The notes under the pieces were generated by a model. That model had not been told where the DNA came from, searched no databases, and saw nothing but the letters and a program-made list of their open reading frames with translations. From Prevotella sp. (lineage in GTDB: Bacteria > Bacillota > Clostridia > Oscillospirales > Ruminococcaceae), in NCBI GenBank assembly GCA_023663025.1, contig JAMPIC010000008.1, forward strand, positions 11,045-75,044: a stretch of DNA of 64,000 nt, in the 5' to 3' direction. Numbering within the stretch: position 1 is the first letter of the stretch; the number at the start of each line of letters is the position of its first letter. This document shows positions 8,545 through 17,236 of the stretch, in pieces. The position numbers and the translations under genes were made by a program.

Positions 8545-9504
8545 TCAGAACGAAAGCTGATCGGCGATCCTGTAAAGATTTTCGTCGAAAGGCTTCTGCA
8601 TAGCGAGAGCCTCTTTTATGTCGAAGTCCACGATCTTGCCGTTCTGCATTGCGACAACGCGGTTGCCTATGCCCTTGTCAAGCAGATTTACCGCATAGTA
8701 GCCCATTTCGCTGGCGACAACTCTGTCGCGGAGCGTGGGGCTTCCGCCTCTCTGAACGTGACCCAAAATCGTGGTGCGGGAGTCGATACCCGTCTTTTCG
8801 TGGATCTCCCTGGAAATTTCCTCGATGTTGCCCACGCCCTCGGAAACCACTATGATAAAGTGCTGTCTTTTGTTTTCCTTGGATTTCTTGATCTTGTTTA
8901 TGATATCGTCCATGGAGAATTTTACCTCGGGGGTAATGATAGCCATAGCGCCCACGGCTGTGCCCACGTTAAGGGCGATCCAGCCCGCGTTTCTGCCCAT
9001 TACCTCGACTACCGAGCAGCGGTCGTGGGACATGGCTGTGTCGCGTATCTTGTCAACCATTTCCATGGCTGTGTTCATGGCTGTGTCGTAGCCGATGGTG
9101 TACTCGGTGCAGGAGATATCGTTGTCGATAGTTCCGGGCAGACCTATGCAGGGAACGCCCGCCTTTGAAAGGTCGGCAGCTCCTCTGAACGAGCCGTCGC
9201 CGCCGATTACAACAATGCCCACCAAATTAAGCTCGTCGCACTTCTGCTTTGCTTTCAGAACGTAATCCCACTCCTTGAATTCCAGACATCTTGCGGTGTA
9301 GAGCACCGTACCGCCCCGTGAAATAATGTTGGAAACGTCCCTTGCGCCCAGCTGCACCGTCTCGCCGTGGAGCAGACCGTTATAGCCTCTCTTTATGCCG
9401 ACTACCTCGTAGCCTTTTCCCAGAGCGGCGCGGGTAACGGCTCTTACCGCCGCGTTCATTCCCGGAGCGTCTCCTCCGCTTGTTAAAACGCCTATTCTTT
9501 TCAT
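8545..9504 (-). CDS. pfkA: ATP-dependent 6-phosphofructokinase
   Basis: 319 aa, the usual bacterial PfkA length. The N-terminal nucleotide site GVLTSGGDAPGMNAAVRA and the active-site LPGTIDNDI with the catalytic Asp are clear, as are GGDGSFRGA and the effector-site region. It phosphorylates fructose-6-phosphate in glycolysis. GGAGG sits just upstream of the ATG. It follows dnaE by 94 nt but has its own strong promoter in that gap. The linkage dnaE-pfkA is common in Firmicutes. Confidence 0.97.
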   Translation of the reverse strand: MKRIGVLTSGGDAPGMNAAVRAVTRAALGKGYEVVGIKRGYNGLLHGETVQLGARDVSNIISRGGTVLYTARCLEFKEWDYVLKAKQKCDELNLVGIVVIGGDGSFRGAADLSKAGVPCIGLPGTIDNDISCTEYTIGYDTAMNTAMEMVDKIRDTAMSHDRCSVVEVMGRNAGWIALNVGTAVGAMAIITPEVKFSMDDIINKIKKSKENKRQHFIIVVSEGVGNIEEISREIHEKTGIDSRTTILGHVQRGGSPTLRDRVVASEMGYYAVNLLDKGIGNRVVAMQNGKIVDFDIKEALAMQKPFDENLYRIADQLSF

Positions 9505-9560
9505 ATCTTATTCCTCCAAAATTAATTGAATAAAATTCGGAAACATTGTCATTACCCCTA

Positions 9561-9589
9561 ATTATACTATTTATGCAAAGTTTTGTCAA
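9561..9589 (-). promoter_or_regulatory. Sigma-A promoter for pfkA
   Basis: Minus strand TTGACA (9589-9584) and TATAAT (9566-9561), 17-bp spacer, in the dnaE-pfkA gap. Confidence 0.9.
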
Positions 9590-9598
9590 GCGTTGATT

Positions 9599-12500
9599 TT
9601 AACAAATAATGCGCTGTTTTAAGGCAATATTTTCCTTTCCCGCAATTTCCGCGGCGGCGTCCGCGAAGACGTCGGATATCTTAACTCCCGTTACGGCTTT
9701 GGGGACGAGCTTTTTATTCAGGTCGGACAGGTAGAATACCACCCTTGTTCCGCCCGGGTGAGCCTTGCAGAGATCCAGCAGCTCCCGCATAGCTTCGCTG
9801 TCGGAGCGGCATCTTATATAGAGGCTTGCGCTTTCAAGGCTGCGGAGGCAGTCCTCCGCGCCGGCGATTTGCTCGACGATGATCTTCGGGTCGCCGTCCT
9901 TGTAGGACAGCTTCCCGTTTATGCGCACCGCTCTGCCCTTTGCGATAATATCCCTGTTTGAAGCCAGTATATCCGCGAAAATAATTCCCTCCGCTTCGCC
10001 GGTCATATCCTCCAGCGTGACGAAAGCCATCTTTGCGCCGTTCTTTTGGGTGTAAAGCTTCACGCCCTGCAAAATGCAGAAGGAGGACACTTCGCTGCCG
10101 TCCTTCGGCGGGTCAAGCTCGTCGTAAAGCCGCGAAATGTCGGTCATACCGCACAGTTTCCCGTAGGGACGGTAATCCTCCAGCGGGTGTCCCGAAAGGT
10201 ACGCGCCCGTGATCTCCTTTTCCATTTCCAGCTTGACGGCAAGTGGATACTCGGGCAGCCGCTCAAAGGAAAAACCGTCGCCGCCGCTTTCGTCCGTATC
10301 GAAAAAGTTTATCTGTCCCTCCATATTTTTCAGCGAGTAGCCCTGCACCGAGCCGAAAATTTTGCCGTAGTTTTCCAGCATTTCCCTGCGCGTATAGCCG
10401 AAGCGGTCGAGCGCACCGCACTTTATCAGGCTTTCCATGGCTCGCTGATTTACGTCCCTGCCGTTCATACGTCTGCAAAAATCGCTCAAGGACTTGAATT
10501 CGCCGCCCCTGTCCCGTTCGTCCAGGATATCGCGTATGGAGTTGTACCCCAGATTTTTCACCGCCAGCAGCGCGAAGCGTATGCCGTCCGCGGCGGGGGA
10601 GAAGCCGAAGCCGCTTTCGTTCACATCGGGACTGAGTATCTTCACGCCGTTTTTGGAGCACTCCGAGGCGTACTCTAAAATTTTTCCCGTACTTTCAAGA
10701 AAAGCCGACATCAGCGCAGCCATGTACTCTTTAAAATAATAATGCTTCAGGTACGCCGTTTGGTAGGACACATGGGCGTACGCCGCCGCGTGGGACTTGT
10801 TGAACGCGTATGAGGCAAAGCTTTCCATCTCGTCGAAAATTTCATTGGCGGTATCGGACGGCACGCCGTTTTTAGCCGCTCCCGCCACGAAAATTTCACG
10901 CTCTTTCAGCATTTCGGCGGTCTTTTTCTTAGCCATGGCGCGGCGCACAAGGTCGGCTCTGCCGTAGGAATATCCCGCCATTTTGCGGCATATTTCCATG
11001 ACCTGCTCCTGATAGACGATACAGCCGTAGGTCACGTTGAGAATGTCCTTTAAAATGGGGTGCTTAAAGACAACCTTGTCCGGGTCGTGGCGGCACTCGA
11101 TGTACCTCGGTATGCTGTCCATAGGTCCGGGACGGTACAGCGACAGTACGGCGATAATATCCTCGATGGATTCGGGGCGCAGCCTTGTCAGCACCTGCCG
11201 TATGCCTGCGCTTTCAAACTGGAACACCCCCGTGGTCTGCCCCCGGGACAGCATTTCGTACACCTCGGGGTCGTCTATGGGAATTTTGTTGATGTCAAAA
11301 TCGGGATCTTTCCTGCGGATAAAGCCGGAAGCGTCCCGTATCACGGTAAGGTTGCGAAGTCCGAGGAAATCCATTTTCAGCAGTCCCAGACGTTCCAAAG
11401 CGGTCATGGTGTACTGGGTAACGGTAACATCGCCGTTTTTCTGTACGGGAACGTAATCGCTTACGGGCGCGGGACATATGACAACTCCCGCCGCGTGGGT
11501 GGAAGCGTGACGGGGCATACCCTCGATCTTCCTCGCCGTATCTATGAGCCTGCGAACCGTACCGTCGTTCCTGTAAAGGTTCAGCAGCTCCTCGCTGTCC
11601 TTAAGCGCGCCGTCGAGTGTGACGTGCAGACCGTAGGGTATCAGCTTCGACACCTTGTCCGCCGCCTGATAGGGAATGCCCATTACCCGCGCAACGTCCC
11701 GCACCGCGCCCCTTGCCGCCATTGTGCCGAAAGTGATTATCTGCGCCACCCTGTCCTCGCCGTACTTTTTCACAACGTAGTCGATGACACGCTGTCTGCC
11801 CTCGTAGCAGAAGTCTATGTCGAAGTCGGGCATGGACACTCTTTCGGGATTGAGAAACCTCTCGAACAGCAAGCCGTACTTCATGGGGTCAACGGAGGTT
11901 ATGCCTATGCAGTAGGCGGCGACGCTTCCCGCGCCCGAGCCTCTGCCCGGTCCTACGGGTATTCCCTGCTCGCGGGCGTAGCGTATAAAGTCCCACACGA
12001 TAAGGAAGTAGTCCACATATCCCATTTGGATTATCACGCCAATCTCGTATTCAAGCCTTTCGGCGTACTCCGAGGGGGGATTTTCGCCGTAGCGCTCCGT
12101 CAGACCCCTGCGGCACAGCTCCGTAAAGAAGGAAGTGTTGTCCGAAACGCCCTCGGCGGTAAACCGCGGGAGGAGCAGCTTTCCGAACTCAAAGGTCACA
12201 TTGCAGCGTTCCGCGATCTTTTCGGTGTTGTCAACGGCGTGGGGGACGTTTGCGAAAAGCTGCCGCATTTTCTCCTCCGACTTCATATAGAACTCGTTTG
12301 TGGGGAACGACAGAGGGTTTGGCTCGCTCAGTGGAGTATTGGTCTGTATTGCGATAAGAGTGCGCTGGACGTCGGCGTCCTCCTTTAAAATATAGTGAGC
12401 GTCGTTGGTAGCCGCGAGGGGAATGCCCGTCTCGGCGGAAAGCCTGTAGAGAAGCGGAAGTATGCGTATTTCCTCGGAAATACCGTGGTTCTGGACTTCG

Positions 12501-13015
12501 ATATAGAAATTGTCCCTGCCGAAAATTTCCAGATATCGGAGAGCGGCGGTCTTTGCGTTGTCATACTCGCCGTTGGCAAGCTTTCGGGGAATTTCCCCCG
12601 CGAGACAGCCGGACAGAGCGATAAGTCCCTCGTGGTATTTTTCCAGCAGCTCAATATCCGCGCGGGGCTTGCCGTAGAAGCCCTCGGTATAGCTCAGGGA
12701 AACAAGCTTTATAAGATTGCGGTAGCCGCCCAGGTCCTTGCACAAAAGCACAAGGTGGTACGGCTTGCCGTCCCGTCCGTGTTCCCTGTCGAACCTTGTC
12801 CGCGGGGCGACGTATACCTCGCAGCCGATTATCGGCTTTACGCCCTGCGAGACAGCTTCATTGTAAAAATCCACGGCTGCGTACATACAGCCGTGGTCGG
12901 TAACGGCGACAGCGGTCTGTCCCAGCTCTTTCGCCCGCGAGACGAGAGGCTTCAGACGGCAGGCTCCGTCAAGCAGACTGTATTCGCTGTGCAGATGAAG
13001 ATGAACGAAGCCCAT
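9599..13015 (-). CDS. dnaE: DNA polymerase III alpha subunit (DnaE)
   Basis: 1138 aa, normal length for the DnaE1/DnaE3-type replicative polymerase. Order: N-terminal PHP domain (HLHLHSEYSLLDGA at about 4-18), the palm with GPGRGSGAGS and the catalytic PDFDIDFC triad at about 400, fingers, helix-hairpin-helix region around 780-850 and a C-terminal OB fold (about 990-1070). It has no exonuclease insertion, so it is not PolC. GAGGTGA precedes the ATG. It lies downstream of whiA and a 48-aa ORF in a leftward housekeeping run. Confidence 0.97.
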   Translation of the reverse strand: MGFVHLHLHSEYSLLDGACRLKPLVSRAKELGQTAVAVTDHGCMYAAVDFYNEAVSQGVKPIIGCEVYVAPRTRFDREHGRDGKPYHLVLLCKDLGGYRNLIKLVSLSYTEGFYGKPRADIELLEKYHEGLIALSGCLAGEIPRKLANGEYDNAKTAALRYLEIFGRDNFYIEVQNHGISEEIRILPLLYRLSAETGIPLAATNDAHYILKEDADVQRTLIAIQTNTPLSEPNPLSFPTNEFYMKSEEKMRQLFANVPHAVDNTEKIAERCNVTFEFGKLLLPRFTAEGVSDNTSFFTELCRRGLTERYGENPPSEYAERLEYEIGVIIQMGYVDYFLIVWDFIRYAREQGIPVGPGRGSGAGSVAAYCIGITSVDPMKYGLLFERFLNPERVSMPDFDIDFCYEGRQRVIDYVVKKYGEDRVAQIITFGTMAARGAVRDVARVMGIPYQAADKVSKLIPYGLHVTLDGALKDSEELLNLYRNDGTVRRLIDTARKIEGMPRHASTHAAGVVICPAPVSDYVPVQKNGDVTVTQYTMTALERLGLLKMDFLGLRNLTVIRDASGFIRRKDPDFDINKIPIDDPEVYEMLSRGQTTGVFQFESAGIRQVLTRLRPESIEDIIAVLSLYRPGPMDSIPRYIECRHDPDKVVFKHPILKDILNVTYGCIVYQEQVMEICRKMAGYSYGRADLVRRAMAKKKTAEMLKEREIFVAGAAKNGVPSDTANEIFDEMESFASYAFNKSHAAAYAHVSYQTAYLKHYYFKEYMAALMSAFLESTGKILEYASECSKNGVKILSPDVNESGFGFSPAADGIRFALLAVKNLGYNSIRDILDERDRGGEFKSLSDFCRRMNGRDVNQRAMESLIKCGALDRFGYTRREMLENYGKIFGSVQGYSLKNMEGQINFFDTDESGGDGFSFERLPEYPLAVKLEMEKEITGAYLSGHPLEDYRPYGKLCGMTDISRLYDELDPPKDGSEVSSFCILQGVKLYTQKNGAKMAFVTLEDMTGEAEGIIFADILASNRDIIAKGRAVRINGKLSYKDGDPKIIVEQIAGAEDCLRSLESASLYIRCRSDSEAMRELLDLCKAHPGGTRVVFYLSDLNKKLVPKAVTGVKISDVFADAAAEIAGKENIALKQRIIC

Positions 13016-13043
13016 AAACTCACCTCTCAGAAAATAGAAATCA

Positions 13044-13081
13044 GAGGATAGAGGATAGAGAGTGAACTATCCTTTATCCTC
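13044..13081. repeat. Hairpin of GAGGATA-type repeats, possible terminator
   Basis: GAGGATAGAGGATAG (13044-13058) pairs fully with CTATCCTTTATCCTC (13067-13081), allowing one G-U. It lies between the 48-aa ORF and dnaE. A related tract with CCTCTAACCTCTAACC occurs near 17216-17236 downstream of hprK. Confidence 0.6.
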
Positions 13082-13107
13082 TTTTATTTTATCTGTTTAT
13101 TTGCAGA

Positions 13108-13254
13108 TTATTTTTCGTCCTTATTCCCGCTCATTTGCTGAATAAGGTCTTCAATCTCTTTTAATATTTCTTCTTTATTGTCGCAGTGTTTCGCAATTTT
13201 GTGAATCATTACAAGTATTTCCATCATTTGTTTATCAGTCATAACGTTTTCCAT
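13108..13254 (-). CDS. Small 48-aa hypothetical protein
   Basis: Encodes 48 residues starting MENVMTDKQMMEILVMIHKI and ending GNKDEK, with AAAGGAT upstream of the ATG. It is almost entirely amphipathic helix (HKIAKHCDNKEEILKEIEDL), so a small helical or dimerising peptide is likely. It sits in the 350-nt gap between whiA and dnaE on the same strand. Not recognised; the clean ribosome site and protein-like codon use are the evidence that it is translated. Confidence 0.6.
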   Translation of the reverse strand: MENVMTDKQMMEILVMIHKIAKHCDNKEEILKEIEDLIQQMSGNKDEK

Positions 13255-13365
13255 TTATATCCTTTCTGCCGTCCGGCATAATTTCTGCCATTCGGCATAA
13301 TGGTTAAATTATCCACAAGTATATTATACAGCATATTTAAAAATCTGTCAAGTTTTTCGGCAAAA

Positions 13366-14289
13366 TTAAGAACCGCCTCTTTCCCCGCGTATTCTCTCCG
13401 CGATCTCGGAAAGCTTTTTCAGGCGGTGGTTCGCCCCTGACCGTCCCACGGGCTTGTCCAGCATTTCGCCCAGCTCTTTCAGGGAAACGTCGGGATTTTC
13501 CAGCCGCACCTCCGCCGTGTTTTTCAGTTCGGGTGAAAGGCTGTCCGATCCCTCCGTCTCCATAATGTACTCGATGTCCGCGATCTGCCGCTCCGAAGCT
13601 TTCAGCGTGCGCTCGATATTGGCGGAATCGCAGTTTGCTATGCGGTTCGCCTTGTTGCGCACGTCCTTGTATATCTTCACGTTCATAAGGTCGATGCTGC
13701 TCATGGTCGCGCCCATAAGGGTCAGCAGATCCTCGATCGCCTCGCTGCCTTTCAGGTAGATGACGTACAGGTTTTTCCTCTCGGTGTACTTGGCGTTTAT
13801 CCCCACGGAGGTGAGCAGCGCGAGCAGGTCTTGGGTCAGCTCGTAGTAGGGTACGGCAAATTCCAGATGATACTCCTTGATAGGCTCGGTAACGCTGCCG
13901 CAGGACAGGAACGCTCCCGCGATAAAGGCGAAAACGCTGTTGTTGTCGATCATGTCCGTCTGAATGCGGTGTATAAGCGCCCTGCCGGAAACTCTGTAGC
14001 GGTAGATTATCTCCTCGCGGCAGCTTTCCGAGGGTATGCTAAGCGAATAGAGGGAAACGCCGTTTTTCTTTTCGGTGACGTTCACCTCGGCGACGCCTTT
14101 GCCTCCGATAACGTCGTCGGCGAGGCTGCGGAAAAGTTCGCACACAAGGTCGTTTTCCGTCTGGAAAATTATCGAATCGGGCGTGAAGCTTTTGCAGAAC
14201 AGCAGCATACCGTACAGACAGCAGTATTTCCTGTCCTTGTCGGTGATGACCGAGCAAAGCTCCTTTTTGACCGAGTATGAGAAAGACAT
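13366..14289 (-). CDS. whiA: DNA-binding protein WhiA
   Basis: 307 aa. The N terminus (MSFSYSVKKELCSV) and the AFIAGAFLSCGSVTEP LAGLIDADG-like core are typical of WhiA, followed by the C-terminal HTH (LKELGEMLDKPVGRSGANHRLKKLSEIA). WhiA is a conserved Gram-positive DNA-binding protein affecting division and chromosome organisation. The start is placed at the Met matching family N termini, 4 nt after the rapZ stop. An upstream in-frame ATG (14313) would overlap rapZ. YvcK, which usually lies between rapZ and whiA, is missing here. Confidence 0.95.
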   Translation of the reverse strand: MSFSYSVKKELCSVITDKDRKYCCLYGMLLFCKSFTPDSIIFQTENDLVCELFRSLADDVIGGKGVAEVNVTEKKNGVSLYSLSIPSESCREEIIYRYRVSGRALIHRIQTDMIDNNSVFAFIAGAFLSCGSVTEPIKEYHLEFAVPYYELTQDLLALLTSVGINAKYTERKNLYVIYLKGSEAIEDLLTLMGATMSSIDLMNVKIYKDVRNKANRIANCDSANIERTLKASERQIADIEYIMETEGSDSLSPELKNTAEVRLENPDVSLKELGEMLDKPVGRSGANHRLKKLSEIAERIRGERGGS

Positions 14290-14293
14290 TTTT

Positions 14294-15157
14294 TCAGCCC
14301 CTGTCCTTGTCAATATCGCGGTGGCTTATCCTGCATTTCAGCCCCTTGTTTTTCAGGTACTTGTAAAGAGCCTCCGCAAAGGTCACGCTGCGGTGCTTGC
14401 CGCCCGTACAGCCGAAAGACACCACAAGCTGGCTTTTGCCCTCGTGGATATAGAGGGGGATAAGGAAGTCCAGCAGATCCTCAAGCTTTTTTATAAGAGC
14501 GCCCGACTGCTCGAAGCTTAAAACGTAGTCGCTCACGCAGCTTTCCAGACCCGTATGTCCTTTCAGCTCGGGAATGTAAAACGGGTTCGGCAGGCATCTC
14601 ACGTCGAAGATAAGGTCGGCTTCACGGGACACGCCGTACTTGTAGCCGAAAGACATCACCTTTATGACCATACTGTCATTGGGGTTGTCCAGGAAAAGGG
14701 AATAGACGGTCTCCTTAAGCTGGTTCATGGACAGCTCGGAGGTGTCTATGTAGTAATCGGCTTTTTCGCGGACGGAGGAAAGCATTTCTCTCTCGGTGTT
14801 TATCGCCTTTTGCAGACTTCCGTGGGACTGTTCGTCCAGCGGGTGCTTGCGGCGGGTCTCCTTGTAGCGTTTTATCAGCACCTCGTCGCTCGCGTCAAGG
14901 AAAAGAATGGAAGTCTCCATATTGTTTTCTTTAAGGAAAGACAGTCCCTCGTCCAGCTCGAGGAAAAGCTCGCCGCCTCGTATGTCGGTAACTATGGCGA
15001 CCTTTTTCATCTGACCGTTGGAGACGCATATTTCCGCGAATTTCGGTATGAGCTGAGGAGGAATATTGTCGATGCAGTAGTAGCCGATGTCCTCCAGAAC
15101 GTTTACCGCGCCCGATTTGCCCGAGCCGGAAAGTCCCGTTACTATCAGAAATTTCAT
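14294..15157 (-). CDS. rapZ: RNase adapter / nucleotide-binding protein RapZ (YvcJ)
   Basis: 287 aa P-loop protein with Walker A TGLSGSGKS at about 6-14, the DIRGGELF and SFGYKYG motifs and the C-terminal SFGCTGGKHRSV motif, all typical of RapZ/YvcJ. In Gram-negatives it directs RNase E to sRNA controlling amino-sugar synthesis; in Firmicutes the role is less clear. It is flanked by murB and whiA as in many Firmicutes. Confidence 0.95.
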   Translation of the reverse strand: MKFLIVTGLSGSGKSGAVNVLEDIGYYCIDNIPPQLIPKFAEICVSNGQMKKVAIVTDIRGGELFLELDEGLSFLKENNMETSILFLDASDEVLIKRYKETRRKHPLDEQSHGSLQKAINTEREMLSSVREKADYYIDTSELSMNQLKETVYSLFLDNPNDSMVIKVMSFGYKYGVSREADLIFDVRCLPNPFYIPELKGHTGLESCVSDYVLSFEQSGALIKKLEDLLDFLIPLYIHEGKSQLVVSFGCTGGKHRSVTFAEALYKYLKNKGLKCRISHRDIDKDRG

Positions 15158-15190
15158 GGTACGGTCCTCCTCTTAGAAAAATAATCTTTT

Positions 15191-15240
15191 GTAGGGGCGG
15201 GGTTTCCCCGCCCGCGGGACGGAGAACCCGTCCCCTACAG
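15191..15240. repeat. Dispersed GGGGCGGGG/CCCCGCCC palindromic repeat, copy 1
   Basis: GTAGGGGCGGGG, TTTCCCCGCCC, then GGGACGG and CCCGTCCCCTAC. Two nested inverted repeats form a compact double hairpin. Near-identical units recur at 17088-17150 and, inverted, at 33643-33690. Located between murB and rapZ. Confidence 0.85.
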
Positions 15241-15283
15241 ATTTTATGACAATGTTTTACGCGGCATTGCAAAATTGCCGGTT

Positions 15284-16201
15284 CTAAATTTTTTTATCCG
15301 TAATGATAAGCGGTTCGCATTCGAGAACGTAGCCCGTCTTTTCCTTTACGGTGTCTTTCACAAGGCGTATCAGCTCCATAAGCTCCGCGAAGGTCGCGTT
15401 TCCCTTGTTGACGATGAAGCCGCTGTGCTTTGCGCTGACCTCCGCGCCGCCCACGCGGACGCCTTTCAGTCCGCACTGCTCTATCAGCAGCGAAGCGTAG
15501 CTCCCCTCGGGACGTTTGAACGTGCTTCCCGCGCTGGGATATTCCAAAGGCTGCTTCGACTTTCTTTTTTCAAGGACGTTTTCCATGTCCGCCTTTATGC
15601 GGGATTTGTCGCCTTTCGTGAGCTTCAGCACCGCCGACAGGATAATTTCCCCGCTTTCGGAAAAACGGCTGCGGCGGTAGGAAAAATCAAGCTCCTCCGC
15701 AGGATATTCCGTGACCGAGCCGTTTCTGTCCATAGCCCTGACGGAGGTTACAATGTCTTTCATTTCACCGCCGTAAGCTCCTGCGTTCATAAAGACCGCT
15801 CCGCCCACAGTCCCGGGAATGCCGTAGGCGAACTCCAGACCGCTCAGGCTGTTTTCCACGGCGAAACCGCATACGGAAGCAAGAGCCGCTCCCGCTTGGC
15901 ACGTTACCGTTCCGCCGCTTGCGGAAATGTCGGAAAAGCCTTTACCCGAAACAAAAACAACGCCGTCTATCCCGTCCGAGTCCACTATAAGGTTAGAGCC
16001 TTTCCCGAAAATATAGTAGGGAACGCCGAGCCGTTCCGCAAGGGGTATAAGCCCGAGAAAGCTTTCCTCTCCCCGAAGCTCGATAAGCAAGTCGCACTTG
16101 CCGCCGATCCTGAATGTGGTGTAATTTTTAAGCTTTTCTTCTGCCGCCGCCCGACAGCCCAAGGCTTCGGCAGCCGCGCGTATCTCCTCCAAGCCGCTCA
16201 C
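15284..16201 (-). CDS. murB: UDP-N-acetylenolpyruvoylglucosamine reductase
   Basis: 305 aa from the GTG at 16201, which has GGGGG about 7 nt upstream; an in-frame TTG at 16228 lies inside a repeat remnant and lacks a ribosome site. The FAD-binding segment YYIFGKGSNLIV, the GIPGTVGGAVFMNAGAYGGE motif, the catalytic-Ser loop PSAGSTFKRP and the C-terminal LECEPLI Glu are all present. It makes UDP-MurNAc for peptidoglycan. It is part of the murB-rapZ-whiA run. Confidence 0.95.
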   Translation of the reverse strand: MSGLEEIRAAAEALGCRAAAEEKLKNYTTFRIGGKCDLLIELRGEESFLGLIPLAERLGVPYYIFGKGSNLIVDSDGIDGVVFVSGKGFSDISASGGTVTCQAGAALASVCGFAVENSLSGLEFAYGIPGTVGGAVFMNAGAYGGEMKDIVTSVRAMDRNGSVTEYPAEELDFSYRRSRFSESGEIILSAVLKLTKGDKSRIKADMENVLEKRKSKQPLEYPSAGSTFKRPEGSYASLLIEQCGLKGVRVGGAEVSAKHSGFIVNKGNATFAELMELIRLVKDTVKEKTGYVLECEPLIITDKKI

Positions 16202-16232
16202 TGGGAGACCCCCGTTTCCGTTATGCAAATTT

Positions 16233-16287
16233 TGCAGGTGACGGGAAACCCCGCCCCCACAAAAAGCGTTATTTTTTAGTATTGCTG
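16233..16287. repeat. Partial copy of the dispersed repeat (remnant)
   Basis: GCAGGTGACGGGAAACCCCGCCCCC followed by AAAAAGCGTTATTTTTTAGTATTGCTG. The second part is the inverted counterpart of the sequence at 17063-17088, so the PHP gene is bracketed by oppositely oriented repeat ends. Coordinates are approximate. Confidence 0.6.
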
Positions 16288-16302
16288 TAATTATAATATA
16301 GT

Positions 16303-17034
16303 TTATGCTTTGTCCGCAAAAATATTGCCCTTTTTCGCGGAAATAAATTCGGCGAGCCTGTCCATGTCCGCGTTTACCACAAGCCTTTCGGGGAAATCCT
16401 GCTCGTCCAGCAGCTTTAACGCGTTGTCAAATTTTCCCACAAGCCCGCAGAAATGAGCGTCCGAGTTCACAACCACGGGGACTTCGTGCTTCTTGCAGAG
16501 ACGGATTATCTCCCTGTAGTTGTCCGTGGTGTTTTTCCAGGTTATGGAGCTTTCGTTTATCTCCACAAGCTTGCCGCATTCCTTGAATTTTTTCATGCAT
16601 TTTTCATAGTCGAACTCATAGCCGACCGTAGCGCAGTGTCCGATAACGTCCACAAGGGGATTTTCGGCAAGTCCCAGATACAGCCGGGTGATATTTTCGG
16701 GGGAGGATTTTTTCAGGTGCTTCCGGTGTATGGAGGCGATTATCCAATCCAGAGCGGCGCATTCCTCGTCGGGGAAGTCGATAGTTCCGTCGTAATCTGT
16801 AATGCTCGCCTCCGCGCCGAAGATAAGCTTTACGCCGAACAGCTCCCGGGGCAGAGCCTTGTGCAGATTGTGGAAATGCCACACATGAGGACCGTCCTCG
16901 GAAGCGGGGGTGTGGTCGGTTACCGCCAGCGCGGAAAGTCCCGCGTCGGCGGCGCAGCGCGCGTTTTCGAGAACCGTGGAATACGCGTGTGTGGAAGCCA
17001 CAGTGTGAGTGTGAGTATCAGCGATAATTTTCAT
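16303..17034 (-). CDS. PHP-domain phosphoesterase (YcdX-like)
   Basis: 243 aa. The metal ligands DTHTHT (7-11), VTDHTP, a central Glu (FGAEAS), ASIHRKH, VIGHC and the C-terminal NSDAHF give the complete histidine set of a PHP trinuclear metal site of the YcdX type. Likely a phosphatase; substrate not determinable. It lies between hprK and murB, a position kept in related Clostridia. Confidence 0.9.
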   Translation of the reverse strand: MKIIADTHTHTVASTHAYSTVLENARCAADAGLSALAVTDHTPASEDGPHVWHFHNLHKALPRELFGVKLIFGAEASITDYDGTIDFPDEECAALDWIIASIHRKHLKKSSPENITRLYLGLAENPLVDVIGHCATVGYEFDYEKCMKKFKECGKLVEINESSITWKNTTDNYREIIRLCKKHEVPVVVNSDAHFCGLVGKFDNALKLLDEQDFPERLVVNADMDRLAEFISAKKGNIFADKA

Positions 17035-17062
17035 TCTTACAGCCCTTTTTTCTGAATTTGCA

Positions 17063-17181
17063 GCAATACTATAAAATAACGCTTTTTGCAGGGGCGGGGT
17101 TTCCCCGCCCGCAGCCGCTGAACAGCGGGACGGGAAACCCGTCCCCTACGGATACGGTTATTATTTTGTAGGATTGCTATA
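17063..17181. repeat. MITE-like repeat with terminal inverted repeats, copy 2
   Basis: The ends read AGCAATACTATAAAATAAC and, in reverse complement, AGCAATCCTACAAAATAA: imperfect terminal inverted repeats around a core with the GGGGCGGGG/CCCCGCCC and GGGACGGG/CCCGTCCC palindromes (17088-17150). No ORF inside; a non-autonomous element is plausible. Confidence 0.7.
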
Positions 17182-17236
17182 AGTACAATAAAATTTTCCG
17201 ATTTCTAACTTCTATCCTCTAACCTCTAACCTCTAA

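Noticed and set aside
11060..12388. 442-aa open frame on the plus strand opposite dnaE
   Set aside because: Antisense shadow of a certain polymerase gene.
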